A stretch of 50,164 bases of DNA from an uncultured Sphingobacteriaceae bacterium (GCA_946887045.1 CAMPKC010000034.1:1-50164); one strand, 5' to 3'; positions 16,421 to 25,084 are shown, counted from the stretch's first letter. A program made the numbers and translations. The notes: generated by a model from the letters alone, not told the origin.

Positions 16421-16792
16421 GTGATAGAACTAAATAAAGATTTGATGGCAGGTTCTCTTGCTCCTATTGTATTACTGATACTTAGAAGACAGGAAAGTTA
16501 TGGCTACCAAATTATTCAGGAACTACGAGACAAAACAGGGGGAGAATTAAACGTTGCGGAAGGAACCCTTTACCCTGTTTTAAAAAAAATGGAAGCAAAG
16601 AATTGGATTGAAGGCGTCTGGAAAAAAGCCGACACAGGAAGAGAACGTAGATATTACACCCTAACCTCTAAAGGGAAACAAGAACTGGAGGAACAGTATT
16701 CACAATTAAGTTTCATAAACGACCTAATTCATAAACTATGGGATCTTCCAACTTCAATCTCGAGCAATCAATCAACAACTATATCAGCCTGA
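16421..16792 (+). CDS. PadR family transcriptional regulator
   Basis: A winged-helix PadR regulator: MAGSLAPIVLLILRRQESYGYQIIQELRDKTGG, then VAEGTLYPVLKKMEAKNWIEG and GRERRYYTLTSKGKQELEE. It represses a linked gene until a ligand is bound. ATG 16406 is possible, but GTG 16421 (giving VIELNKDLMAGS) matches the common PadR N-terminus better and lies just after a TATGTTTG promoter-like element at 16409-16416. It overlaps the membrane protein gene by 55 nt, a pairing often seen for PadR with permease-prefix proteins. Confidence 0.85.
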   Translation: MIELNKDLMAGSLAPIVLLILRRQESYGYQIIQELRDKTGGELNVAEGTLYPVLKKMEAKNWIEGVWKKADTGRERRYYTLTSKGKQELEEQYSQLSFINDLIHKLWDLPTSISSNQSTTISA

Positions 16793-17811
16793 TTCAAAAT
16801 CAGGGAAGTCTTACTGGCTCTGATGTTGCGGAACTAACTGCTCATCTGTATGATGCAACAGATGCTTTGAAACAGCGCGGCCTCTCTGAAGAGGAGGCCT
16901 TTACTATAGCTTGTAAGAGGCTGGGAAACGAAGCTGTTCTTACCGATGAGTACAGTAAAGTAAACACATCAGTGAAAACCAATAAGATTTGGGCTTATTT
17001 ATTTATAGGCTTCAACCTTTTTTATGCTGTGCCATCACTTGCTTTCACTGCGATCGCCGCATTTTACCTTCTTGTCCATAAGAATTTTGGCACGACCGGT
17101 AAGAGCACTTTTGTAGTCACCACCTTTCATCTACTATTTAGTGTTTTGGTTTGGTATATCGTAAAGAATAAGCGGAAGATTTCATATTTTATTGAGAAAC
17201 AAGTCGAAGCGAATCCAATTCGCATTGTTTGCATGTCATTTATACCTCTTTTGACCAGTGCTATCCCCGTAAGAACTTTCAATAGAATGGAGCAAGCTAT
17301 GGCCCTTCGCTATCCAGTCTATGAGTTTGACAGCAGTTTCTCTGAATTTAGTTTTTATGTGGCTATTATGAGTATAATTGCCGGTGTGTTAAGTTTAATC
17401 TTTAGCATAAACAGGACAGAAAACCTAAGTTTAAGAACGTTGTTTGAAAACCCATCCATGCTGTTCTTACTGTTACTAGGGGTGGTTATCGAGATATTTG
17501 CTGCATCAACACGAGCTATTCATATTGAAAGCATTTTAGGAAGTGCTATGGTTTTCGGCTTAGTATATATGTCTGCTTCTTTTCTGATTGCATTTTATAA
17601 CAAAAAGAGTAGTATTAACAGGTACCTTATAATAGCGATGTTCTTTGGCTTGCTTATGGAGATTACTGTCGGCATAAATGCAGACAGAAGCCGTGGGGAT
17701 ACTTATTATACCGTTCATTTTGTTTCTGCAATGCTTCTTGGAATTGGGTTGGGCCGCTACCTCGGTATTCGGATGCGGGATGAGACCATACTTTCAGAAC
17801 CTCAACTCTAA
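16738..17811 (+). CDS. Membrane protein with permease-prefix/HAAS-like N-terminus
   Basis: This 357-residue protein starts with a soluble helical domain (about 1-85, with LTGSDVAELTAHLYDATDAL and GLSEEEAFTIACKRLG) resembling the HAAS/permease-prefix domain found with PadR regulators. Seven or eight membrane helices follow. No transport or catalytic motif is visible, so the function is unknown; target of the overlapping PadR regulator is the likely role. The gene overlaps padR by 55 nt. It ends 10 bp before a 27-bp palindrome. Confidence 0.75.
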   Translation: MGSSNFNLEQSINNYISLIQNQGSLTGSDVAELTAHLYDATDALKQRGLSEEEAFTIACKRLGNEAVLTDEYSKVNTSVKTNKIWAYLFIGFNLFYAVPSLAFTAIAAFYLLVHKNFGTTGKSTFVVTTFHLLFSVLVWYIVKNKRKISYFIEKQVEANPIRIVCMSFIPLLTSAIPVRTFNRMEQAMALRYPVYEFDSSFSEFSFYVAIMSIIAGVLSLIFSINRTENLSLRTLFENPSMLFLLLLGVVIEIFAASTRAIHIESILGSAMVFGLVYMSASFLIAFYNKKSSINRYLIIAMFFGLLMEITVGINADRSRGDTYYTVHFVSAMLLGIGLGRYLGIRMRDETILSEPQL

Positions 17812-17820
17812 TAATATAAC

Positions 17821-17855
17821 TCCATTTCACCTACGCGGTGAAATGGATAGGATTG
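17821..17855. repeat. Perfect palindrome and right copy of the 26-bp direct repeat
   Basis: TCCATTTCACC and GGTGAAATGGA are perfect 11-bp arms around TACGC (17821-17847). The right arm and following bases (17830-17855) equal 15784-15809. The palindrome may act as a terminator for the membrane protein gene, but the copying of its right half elsewhere suggests a mobile or recombination origin. Confidence 0.75.
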
Positions 17856-17860
17856 TTCAA

Positions 17861-18405
17861 TCAACATCCTTTATTGGGTATGGCATAAATCACGTTGCCT
17901 GAAACAGATAACTTGAAGCCCCTATTTTCTACAGAGGGAAGTAACAGTTTCCATGTTTTACCCATGTCAGATGAACGGAATATACCATCCGAGCGACCAC
18001 ATATTAAATATCCGCCCACTTGTTTTATTGATGAAATATGCATTGAAGGCTGAAGTAAGCCTGTTTGTTTAATGAATGAACTACTACAAGAAAGCTGAAG
18101 TCCTTCACCTACGGCATTCCAGCTTTTTCCACCATCCAATGAAATGTGTATTCTGTTGGTTTGGGTTATTGTGTTGTAGGCTATAGCAGCAAATCCTCCA
18201 TCACTACGTTCCACAGCGATACCAGCACCCCCTTCGCTAATCACACGATCCCAGTTTTCACCATCATCGGTCGATCTTAATATTCCTTGTGTGCTGGCAG
18301 CCAGGAGTACACCGTTTGACTCTACCATTTTCATTACCCAGCCTACAACATTTACATATTTCCAAGTTTTTCCACTGTTTGTGGATTTATAAAGGGCGTT
18401 GGAGC
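17861..18405 (-). pseudogene. C-terminal remnant of a BNR/sialidase-type repeat protein
   Basis: From about 18405 to the stop at 17861 the frame encodes some 180 residues with BNR (Asp-box) repeats: YKSTNSGKTWKYV, RSTDDGENWDRV, ISLDGGKSWNAV and RSSDMGKTWKLL, i.e. S-x-D/N-x-G-x-x-W. Such proteins are beta-propellers, usually secreted. The N-terminus with the signal peptide and the first blades is missing. The frame upstream of about 18405 is out-of-phase integrase sequence, so the gene was cut and joined to the integrase. Confidence 0.8.
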
Positions 18406-19367
18406 ACCGGAAGCAGCGTACCATCACTATCGCATTGCGGATGCTCCTTGTACTTGTCGAGAATTTCCAGCGCACTACTTAAAAGAGGAATTCTTGAAGA
18501 TGTGTCTGTTTTCTTTCTGGTAGTGAATATCCAAGCTTCACCATCCACTCCTATTCCTATCTCCGAGCGCTTTAGCTTTTTAATATCAGCATAAGCCAGA
18601 CCTGTGTAGCAGCAAAAAAGAAAAATGTCGCGCACCTGAGCCAGGCGCTCCATGCTGATTTTCTTTTTATGCATGGTGTCCAGTTCCTCTTTTGTAAGAT
18701 AAACCCGCTCTCCTGCCCTTGCCGTCGACTTATAATTACTGAAAGGATTAGCAGACAGCCAGCCATGAGCCAGAGAACTGTTTACAATCTTCTTGAAATT
18801 CTTAATGTACTTAACAGCAGATACACCGCTAATCTTACACTGACTTTTCAGATAAAATTCAAAGTCGGTGATAAAAGCATGATTGAGTTTATCAAGCGGC
18901 ACATCTTCAGCTTTATACTTCCATGCGAGGAAAGCCGTCAAATGTTTTACAGTGGTACGATAGCCTTTTAAGGTGTTAGGCTCAAAACCATTTCCAAGAA
19001 GAGCTTCCACATTTTCATTGTGTTCCTTAAAAATATTAAGCAACAATTTTGATTTTGGCTTCTTTCTGGTGAGCAGATCGCGCAAACTTTCGGCAGTAAT
19101 TTCCTTTCCGGTTTCCAGAAGCATGTGATGAGCGACATGTAATTTTGCCTGCACGCTGTCGAGATAGGCATTCAAAGCACGGAATTCTTCTTTGGTTCCG
19201 GTGGCCCTGCCCGCATGAGAGTTCCAGCGGGAAGCCTCGCATTCGCGGCCCACAGACACCTCTGTCCGCTTGCCATTTACAACAATTCTTAATGAAATTG
19301 GGATTGGGCCCTTTTGATTTGGGCTCCGCTTTTTTAAATAAAAAAGCACATTGAACGTGGTGAGCAT
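18387..19367 (-). pseudogene. Truncated tyrosine integrase of the island
   Basis: The first ~320 residues are a Bacteroidota phage-type integrase: an arm-binding N-terminal region (FNVLFYLKKRSPNQKGPIPI), the SAM-like core-binding domain, and the start of the catalytic domain with the first Arg region (CCYTGLAYADIKKL; canonical TGLR is here TGLA). After LLPVL it runs into foreign sequence and stops. The HxxR, second His and Tyr nucleophile are therefore missing, and the enzyme should be inactive. The gene lies 254 bp from tRNA-Glu and points away from it, the usual place for an island integrase. The fragment can still carry the DNA-binding domains. Confidence 0.88.
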
Positions 19368-19433
19368 AAAAAATAGCTTTTAAAAGGTGAAACAAAGTTA
19401 CCTTTTGCAGCCCCGGCCTACAAGATGTTCAAT

Positions 19434-19518
19434 GGGTGAACAGGTTGATTGTCAGAATCTTATAGCGTTTCTGGTGAACACCATTTTCTAAAAAAAGTGT
19501 TCACCGGATTGTTCACCA
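19434..19518. promoter_or_regulatory. Four TGTTCACC sites, likely integrase arm sites of the right end
   Basis: TGTTCACC(A/C/G) occurs inverted at 19434-19442 and 19472-19480 and direct at 19498-19506 and 19510-19518, between the integrase gene and tRNA-Glu. Two are perfect TGTTCACCA. The same 9-mer occurs twice inside the left end, which supports arm-site function. Confidence 0.6.
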
Positions 19519-19563
19519 GAATTATGCGAAAACATGCATATTTTGGCGATTTGATTCCAACAA

Positions 19564-19596
19564 AAAAGCCTGCAATCTCTTGATTTGCAGGCTTTT
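19564..19596 (-). terminator. Terminator of the tRNA genes
   Basis: Twelve-bp perfect arms (AAAAGCCTGCAA / TTGCAGGCTTTT) around 9 nt, with T/A tracts. It lies 24 nt past the tRNA-Glu 3' end on the minus strand. Since it is inside the island, the element may have supplied it. Confidence 0.8.
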
Positions 19597-19620
19597 AAGT
19601 GTTTTTGCTATTGTTTCCAG

Positions 19621-19692
19621 TAGCCCGTAGGGGAATCGAACCCCTGTTTCTAGAATGAAAATCTAACGTCCTAACCCCTAGACGAACGGGCC
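19621..19692 (-). tRNA. tRNA-Glu (anticodon TTC)
   Basis: On the minus strand the 72-nt molecule has a GGCCCGT acceptor strand, a D arm with AGGGGTTAGG, an anticodon loop TTTTCAT (anticodon TTC), and the T arm AGGGG-TTCGATT-CCCCT, ending in ACGGGCT and A73. The first pair is G-U. No CCA is encoded. Its T-arm/acceptor part is the island attachment site. Confidence 0.95.
19625..19642. repeat. attR: 18-bp repeat inside tRNA-Glu
   Basis: Identical to 7898-7915. It covers the 3' part of the T arm and the acceptor strand, a favoured target of tyrosine integrases. Confidence 0.85.
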
Positions 19693-19723
19693 ATAAAAAA
19701 AGAAGTGTCTTTCAACCTCTTTT

Positions 19724-19799
<76 letters not shown>

Positions 19800-19851
19800 C
19801 TCTAGCAATCTTTGGTTTTAGGCTTTATTACTTATTTCCTTACTCCCTGAA

Positions 19852-19890
19852 TTGGACTGCAAAGATATATTTCGTTTCTTTGCAGTCCAA
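19852..19890. promoter_or_regulatory. Symmetric divergent promoter region of tRNA genes and era
   Basis: Perfect 14-bp arms TTGGACTGCAAAGA and TCTTTGCAGTCCAA enclose 11 nt. On the minus strand TTG, 20 nt, TATCTTTG makes a good Bacteroidota promoter for the tRNAs. On the plus strand TTG, 20 nt, TTTCTTTG gives a weaker one for era. Confidence 0.55.
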
Positions 19891-19912
19891 ATGTTTTTTA
19901 AAATAATTTTTC

Positions 19913-20791
19913 ATGTCGCATAAAGCCGGATTTGTGAGTATTGTTGGAAAGCCAAATGCAGGGAAATCTACCCTGATGAATGCGCTTGTCGGCGAGAAAA
20001 TGTCTATTATAACACCAAAAGCGCAGACCACCCGTCATCGCATCATTGGAATTGTAAATGAAGACGATTATCAAATCGTATTTTCTGACACGCCCGGAGT
20101 GATAAAACCAAAGTATGGTTTGCAGGAAAGTATGATGGGAGCAGTCAACGATTCGCTCGTCGATGCCGATATTATTCTTTTAGTTACAGATATAAATGAA
20201 CGTTTTGATGAAAACGACATTATCGAAAAGTTAAAGAAAACTTCTTCGCCCATCGCCGTGGTCATTAATAAAATCGACACGTCTACCCAGGAAGAGGTTG
20301 AAGCTAAAATTGAACACTGGAAAGAAACACTCAATCCGGAAGTTATATTCGGCACGTCTGCCCTCCACGATTACAATGTGGACGCAGTGATGAGTTTCAT
20401 CCTGGATAAATTACCTGAGCATCCTGCATATTATGAGAAAGATGCACTTACCGACAGAAACGAGCGTTTCTTTGTATCGGAAATGATCAGGGAAAAAGTA
20501 TTCAAGCTCTATCAGAAAGAGATCCCGTACAGCACTGAAATAATTATAACGGCCTTTAAAGAGGAAGAAAAAATCACCCGGATAAGTGCCGAAATAATTG
20601 TCGAACGTGATTCGCAGAAAAATATTCTAATTGGTCCTGGTGGCGCAATGCTAAAAAAAGTTGGCACCTATGCCCGTAAAGACATCGAAGAATTTCTTCA
20701 GAGAAAAGTATTCCTCGAAATGTTCGTAAAGGTGATACCCGACTGGCGCAACAGGAAGAATTATCTGAAAAGCTTTGGATACGAAGACTAA
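19913..20791 (+). CDS. era: GTPase Era
   Basis: This 292-residue protein has the Era layout: a G domain with G1 GKPNAGKST, G3 DTPG (SDTPGVIKP), G4 NKID and G5 GTSA, followed by a C-terminal KH domain with the GXXG-type loop (LIGPGGAMLKKVG). Era assists 30S subunit maturation by binding the 3' end of 16S rRNA. Length and motifs are normal. It is followed by der, 119 bp on, with a word-repeat palindrome between them. Confidence 0.97.
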   Translation: MSHKAGFVSIVGKPNAGKSTLMNALVGEKMSIITPKAQTTRHRIIGIVNEDDYQIVFSDTPGVIKPKYGLQESMMGAVNDSLVDADIILLVTDINERFDENDIIEKLKKTSSPIAVVINKIDTSTQEEVEAKIEHWKETLNPEVIFGTSALHDYNVDAVMSFILDKLPEHPAYYEKDALTDRNERFFVSEMIREKVFKLYQKEIPYSTEIIITAFKEEEKITRISAEIIVERDSQKNILIGPGGAMLKKVGTYARKDIEEFLQRKVFLEMFVKVIPDWRNRKNYLKSFGYED

Positions 20792-20910
20792 AAATTTACG
20801 ATTTACGAATTAAGAATTACGATTTTTGCATTCGTAATTCGATGTGAATTTACCAAATACTTGATTTTGAATTGCATTCGTAATTCGTAAATCAAAAAAT
20901 CAAAAATTGA
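20792..20910. repeat. Word-repeat palindrome abutting the der start codon
   Basis: The gap between era and der is made almost wholly of related words: GATTTACGAATTAAGAATTACG on one side, and GCATTCGTAATTCGTAAATC on the other, which is its imperfect inverse. GCATTCGTAATTCG also occurs twice in direct orientation (20828, 20874). The element ends right at the der ATG. Confidence 0.6.
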
Positions 20911-22212
20911 ATGAGTAACATAGTAGCTATAGTTGGACGGCCCAACGTTGGGAAATCCACTTTATATAACCGCTTGACGGAATCGCGCAAAGCAATTGTA
21001 GACGATCAGAGCGGCGTTACGCGTGACCGTCATTACGGATCGGCAGAATGGGTGGGAAAGAACTTTACGGTGGTGGATACAGGCGGATACGTAGCCAATT
21101 CGGCCGATGTATTTGAAGCAGCAATCCGCGAACAGGTTTTAATAGCCATAGAGGAAGCAACAGTGATCCTGTTTATGGTTGATGTCACAACCGGACCAAC
21201 AGATCTGGACGACAGCATCGCAGACCTTCTTCGCAGAAGCAAAAAACCAGTATTGGTGGTTGCTAATAAAGTTGATAATAACAAGTTATTGGATGATCTT
21301 CATCCCTTCTACAGCTTCGGCTTAGGAGAGATCTTTTCCATTTCTTCCATGACTGGTTCGGGAACCGGAGAACTTCTGGATGAAGTAATCTCTCACTTCG
21401 AAGAAGATCAGCCCGATGATTCAACCCTTCCGAAATATGCCATTGTTGGAAGACCGAACGTAGGCAAATCATCGTTGATCAATGCCCTTATCGGGAAGGA
21501 TAGAAACATTGTTACTCCTATCGCAGGCACTACACGTGATTCAATTCACATTCACTACAACCAATTTGGTCACGAATTTATGCTGATTGACACAGCCGGA
21601 TTACGTAAAAAAACCAAGGTTAAAGAAAATATCGAATTCTATTCTGTAATGCGTACCATCAAGGCTTTAGAAGAAGCTGATGTTATTATGCTCATGATTG
21701 ATGCGGTTGAAGGTATCGAATCTCAGGATATAAACATTTTCCACCTGGCCGAAAAAAATAAAAAAGGCGCAGTCATTCTCGTGAATAAATGGGATTTGAT
21801 CGAGAAGAATAATAAAACGACCTTGAAATTTGAAGATGAAATCAGACAACGTCTTGCACCGTTCTCTGATGTACCTATTGTTTTCACTTCTGTAGTCGAA
21901 AAACAGCGAATTTTTAAAGCGGTTGAAGCTGCTGCAAAGGTTTTTGAAAATAAAACCAAAAAGATTCCTACATCGAAACTGAATGAGGTAATGCTTCCAA
22001 TTATCGAAAATTATCCTCCACCAGCTTTAAAGGGAAAATATGTGAAGATCAAATATATTACGCAAATAAATGGCTCGTCGCCCATGTTTGCGTTCTTCTG
22101 TAACCTTCCCCAGTACATAAAAGATCCTTATAAACGCTTCCTGGAAAACAAGTTGAGAGAACATTTTGACTTTAGCGGTGTTCCTATTCAAATATATTTC
22201 AGGCAAAAATAA
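20911..22212 (+). CDS. der: GTPase Der (EngA)
   Basis: 433 residues with two tandem G domains: G1 motifs GRPNVGKST (near residue 8) and GRPNVGKSS (near residue 180), DTGG and DTAG G3 motifs, NKVD and NKWD G4 motifs, and a C-terminal KH-like domain ending [10 protein letters not shown]. Der is needed for 50S subunit assembly. The gene follows era in the same orientation and ends at a strong terminator. Confidence 0.97.
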   Translation: MSNIVAIVGRPNVGKSTLYNRLTESRKAIVDDQSGVTRDRHYGSAEWVGKNFTVVDTGGYVANSADVFEAAIREQVLIAIEEATVILFMVDVTTGPTDLDDSIADLLRRSKKPVLVVANKVDNNKLLDDLHPFYSFGLGEIFSISSMTGSGTGELLDEVISHFEEDQPDDSTLPKYAIVGRPNVGKSSLINALIGKDRNIVTPIAGTTRDSIHIHYNQFGHEFMLIDTAGLRKKTKVKENIEFYSVMRTIKALEEADVIMLMIDAVEGIESQDINIFHLAEKNKKGAVILVNKWDLIEKNNKTTLKFEDEIRQRLAPFSDVPIVFTSVVEKQRIFKAVEAAAKVFENKTKKIPTSKLNEVMLPIIENYPPPALKGKYVKIKYITQINGSSPMFAFFCNLPQYIKDPYKRFLENKLREHFDFSGVPIQIYFRQK

Positions 22213-22230
22213 GGTTATGTTTTAAAACGA

Positions 22231-22263
22231 AATTGCCAATAGTGTTCTTAATTATTGGCAATT
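22231..22263 (+). terminator. Terminator after der
   Basis: Arms AATTGCCAATA and TATTGGCAATT are perfect (11 bp, 11-nt loop) with TTTTC behind. Confidence 0.8.
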
Positions 22264-22322
22264 TTCATAGAAACTGACTTTAATTGTTTGCCATTTATTT
22301 ATTTTGACTTAACGTTTAAAGT

Positions 22323-22544
22323 ATGAACAAACTCTTTTTAAAGGCATTCTTTTTTTTGAGTATCGCATTGGTATCATGCGGAGATTCCCGGGATAATTCA
22401 GAATCTCAAGACTCAATCAATGCAGCCCGAGCAGCCGATTCTCTGATTCAGAATCAACTAAATGCTGATACGTCTATGAATACAGACAGTACTATCGACA
22501 ACATGCCTGTGGATTCTATGCCGAAAGGTTCTGATACCCGCTAA
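22323..22544 (+). CDS. Small putative lipoprotein
   Basis: The 73-residue product has a signal ending in LVSC (Cys19), followed by GDSRDNSE. The remainder is Asp, Ser, Asn and Met rich (ADSLIQNQL, DNMPVDSMPKG) and probably disordered. I recognise no family. It ends at the base next to the last base of the convergent protease gene, so the two genes have no gap. Confidence 0.65.
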   Translation: MNKLFLKAFFFLSIALVSCGDSRDNSESQDSINAARAADSLIQNQLNADTSMNTDSTIDNMPVDSMPKGSDTR

Positions 22545-24161
22545 TTAAGGCTGTTTCAATTCATGGAGCGACCTTAATACCGCTGTATCACTAGCATTTA
22601 CAACTTTATAATAAGCTTCATCATCAAAATAAAATCTTGCCAGTGAAGCTTTAATTTCTTTATCTACAGCTTTTCTAGCAATAGCAGCAGCTTTTGGAGA
22701 TACTTTCACTCCATTCTTTATCGCAAAAGAAACCAGCTGTTCATATTGCTCTTCGCTTAGATTAAAATCGCTTATTACTTGCGCTAGAGACGTCGGGCGA
22801 TAGTTGTTGACCACCTGACTGAATAAGAATTCCGTTAAAATCCCTCTGGCCCGCAAAGCGTAGAAAAATGCATTGTAGGCAGACGTGTCAACAGGAATAT
22901 AGATGTCCGGCATTATTCCGCCGCCTCCATATAATACATGGCCTGATGCTGTTTTATAGGTATGGCTTTTATCGAATACGCTATCTTTCAAGGTTCCGTC
23001 GGCATTTACTTCCTTCTTTTGAAGGCGGGTCGAAGCTTCCGCGAAATAAGCGTCCGAACTCATTTTATACGGTCTTTGAATGGAGCGGCCAAGAGGTGTG
23101 TAATAGCGGGCAATTGTCAGATTAAGCGCTGATCCATCACCAAAACTAAACTGCTCTTGCACCAGTCCTTTACCAAATGAACGTCGGCCAACAACCACTC
23201 CTCTATCCAGATCCTGGATTGCGCCCGCCAAAACTTCACTTGCAGAAGCGGTAGTTTCATCAACCAGCACAATTAATTTCCCCTGTTCAAATTTCCCGTT
23301 ACGGGTCGCGAAATAATCTGTCCGGGGTTCGTGCGCTCCCTTCGTATAAACTATTAATTGCTTATCCGGCAAAAACTCATCCGCCAGCGCAGTAGCTGCG
23401 CTAAGGTATCCCCCGCCGTTGTTCCGCAAGTCCAATATCATGCTTTTCATATTGCTCTGCAGAAGTCGGCTTACCACAGCCGAGAAATCCTCGTCGGTGT
23501 GTGCACCAAACTTACTAACCCGCACATAAGCCACCGTTGGCGAAAGCATATAAGCCGCATCAATGCTGCTCACGGTAATTTTATCCCGTTTAACGGAAAC
23601 AGAATTTACTGAAACAGAATTCCGCTTTTTTACACCCAATTTAACGATTGTCCCGGTCCGACCTTTAATAAGTGATACTATCTCAGTCGACGTGGTCTTG
23701 GTGCCCGCCACGTTCTTATTTCCAATACTCAGAATCTTATCTCCCGCTTTAATCCCTGCTTTTCGGGCCGGACCTTCTTTTACCGAAGTAACCAGGATTG
23801 TGTCATTGACCAGCAAATATTCTATCCCGATTCCACTATAATTTCCTTCCAGACTTTGAGATTGATCTCTGGCCTTTACAGGAGGCAAATAAAGCGAGTG
23901 AGGGTCTAAATGCGATAAAATCTGACCAATAGCAAGATTTTGAAGCGTATCAACCTTTACAGGATCAACATAATTTTCCTTAATGATTTCCAGGATCTGC
24001 TCTACTTTTTCTGATTTTTCAGGAGATAAAAATGGAGTGAAAGCTGCACTTTTAGACTTGTGATTTTCATGTCCGAATTTAGGGCCAACGAGCATGCCGA
24101 GAGCCAGTATTCCCGCATAACAGGAAGCTACAAATAAGTTACTTTTAGTGGATGATTGCAT
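22545..24161 (-). CDS. S41 family C-terminal processing peptidase (CtpA-like)
   Basis: This 538-residue protein has an N-terminal membrane anchor (about 8-25), then a helical part, a PDZ domain (LEGNYSGIGIEY to about 195) and the S41 protease core. The catalytic Ser is in TTASASEVLAGAI and Lys is in FGKGLVQ. Such proteases cut secreted proteins near the C-terminus, often in the periplasm, and work in envelope quality control. Length and order are typical of Bacteroidota S41 peptidases. No partner gene lies nearby. It is convergent with the small lipoprotein gene. Confidence 0.92.
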   Translation of the reverse strand: MQSSTKSNLFVASCYAGILALGMLVGPKFGHENHKSKSAAFTPFLSPEKSEKVEQILEIIKENYVDPVKVDTLQNLAIGQILSHLDPHSLYLPPVKARDQSQSLEGNYSGIGIEYLLVNDTILVTSVKEGPARKAGIKAGDKILSIGNKNVAGTKTTSTEIVSLIKGRTGTIVKLGVKKRNSVSVNSVSVKRDKITVSSIDAAYMLSPTVAYVRVSKFGAHTDEDFSAVVSRLLQSNMKSMILDLRNNGGGYLSAATALADEFLPDKQLIVYTKGAHEPRTDYFATRNGKFEQGKLIVLVDETTASASEVLAGAIQDLDRGVVVGRRSFGKGLVQEQFSFGDGSALNLTIARYYTPLGRSIQRPYKMSSDAYFAEASTRLQKKEVNADGTLKDSVFDKSHTYKTASGHVLYGGGGIMPDIYIPVDTSAYNAFFYALRARGILTEFLFSQVVNNYRPTSLAQVISDFNLSEEQYEQLVSFAIKNGVKVSPKAAAIARKAVDKEIKASLARFYFDDEAYYKVVNASDTAVLRSLHELKQP

Positions 24162-24274
24162 GAGATAAGAGCGTTCTAAAAGTAGTAATTGAGGTTGATA
24201 TAAATTGATTTAAAATTGTCACAAAAAAGCTTTTTTTAAGGCGCCTTTTCTGAATATATTCCGACCTTTAACTT

Positions 24275-25084
24275 ATGATTAGAACGACAGAACAAGACTC
24301 ATTATATACTGATCTGGAAAAAAAATCGGTCAATGAATTATTGGTGGGAATTAATCAGCAGGATAAAACAGTTCCTTTAGCCGTCGAAAAAGCAATTCCC
24401 CAAATCGAAGCCCTGGTAAACGTAATTGTTTCAAAAATGAAGCAAGGAGGGCGACTGTTTTACATTGGAGCGGGAACCAGCGGCAGACTTGGAATCGTAG
24501 ACGCATCAGAATGCCCGCCCACCTTCGGGGTCCCTCACGACTGGGTTGTGGGTATTATTGCCGGCGGCGATTCGGCCATCCGTAAAGCTGTGGAATTTGC
24601 TGAAGATGACACCAAGCAAGCATGGGAAGATCTGCTTAAATTTACAATAGATGACAAAGATGTATTGGTTGGAATTGCTGCTTCCGGAACCACCCCCTAC
24701 GTTATCGGAGGTCTGAAGAGTGCTAACGATGCGGGAATTATAACCGGATGCATAGTTTGCAACGAAGGCAGCCCATTGGCAGCAGAAGCCCAATACCCGA
24801 TAGAGGTTGTAGTTGGCCCTGAATTCGTTACCGGCTCTACCCGGATGAAATCAGGAACGGCGCAAAAACTCGTACTAAATATGATCAGCACAACGGTAAT
24901 GATTCAATTAGGACGGGTTAAGGGAAATAAAATGTTCGACATGCAGTTAAGTAACAATAAATTAGTTAAAAGAGCCGTAGATATGGTCATGGAAGCAACC
25001 GGATCGGATGAAGAAACAGCAGAAAAGCTTCTGGATGAATATGGAAACGTGAGAGAAGCGGTAGAGAAATACAAGAATAAATAG
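24275..25084 (+). CDS. murQ: N-acetylmuramic acid 6-phosphate etherase
   Basis: 269 residues with one SIS domain and the MurQ signature GAGTSGRLGIVDASECPPTFG-like block (GTSGRLG and the ASECPPTFG part). It splits the lactyl ether of MurNAc-6-phosphate, giving GlcNAc-6-phosphate, in the cytoplasmic recycling of cell wall sugars. It is slightly shorter than Escherichia coli MurQ (298), mostly at the ends. The gene is alone. Confidence 0.95.
   Translation: MIRTTEQDSLYTDLEKKSVNELLVGINQQDKTVPLAVEKAIPQIEALVNVIVSKMKQGGRLFYIGAGTSGRLGIVDASECPPTFGVPHDWVVGIIAGGDSAIRKAVEFAEDDTKQAWEDLLKFTIDDKDVLVGIAASGTTPYVIGGLKSANDAGIITGCIVCNEGSPLAAEAQYPIEVVVGPEFVTGSTRMKSGTAQKLVLNMISTTVMIQLGRVKGNKMFDMQLSNNKLVKRAVDMVMEATGSDEETAEKLLDEYGNVREAVEKYKNK

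Larger units (their letters stand above)
7898..19642. mobile_element. Decayed genomic island integrated in tRNA-Glu
   Basis: The borders are an 18-bp direct repeat, CCGTAGGGGAATCGAACC. The right copy (19625-19642) is part of the intact tRNA-Glu gene, and the left copy (7898-7915) is an isolated piece of the tRNA 3' half. A tyrosine integrase gene sits beside the tRNA, and copies of TGTTCACC lie inside both ends. The 11.7 kb of cargo is accessory: toxin-antitoxin, alkylation repair, and cassette-like enzymes. Several genes are broken (integrase, BNR gene, metallophosphoesterase, histidine kinase, 2OG oxygenase). With a truncated integrase the island should not move by itself. Confidence 0.85.

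Noticed and set aside
10633..18408. Shared 14-mer GGGCGTTGGAGCAC at 10634-10647 and at the integrase/BNR junction (about 18395-18408)
   Set aside because: At the second place the string spans a join of integrase and BNR sequence that each explain their half, and a single 14-bp match in a region this size is near chance level.
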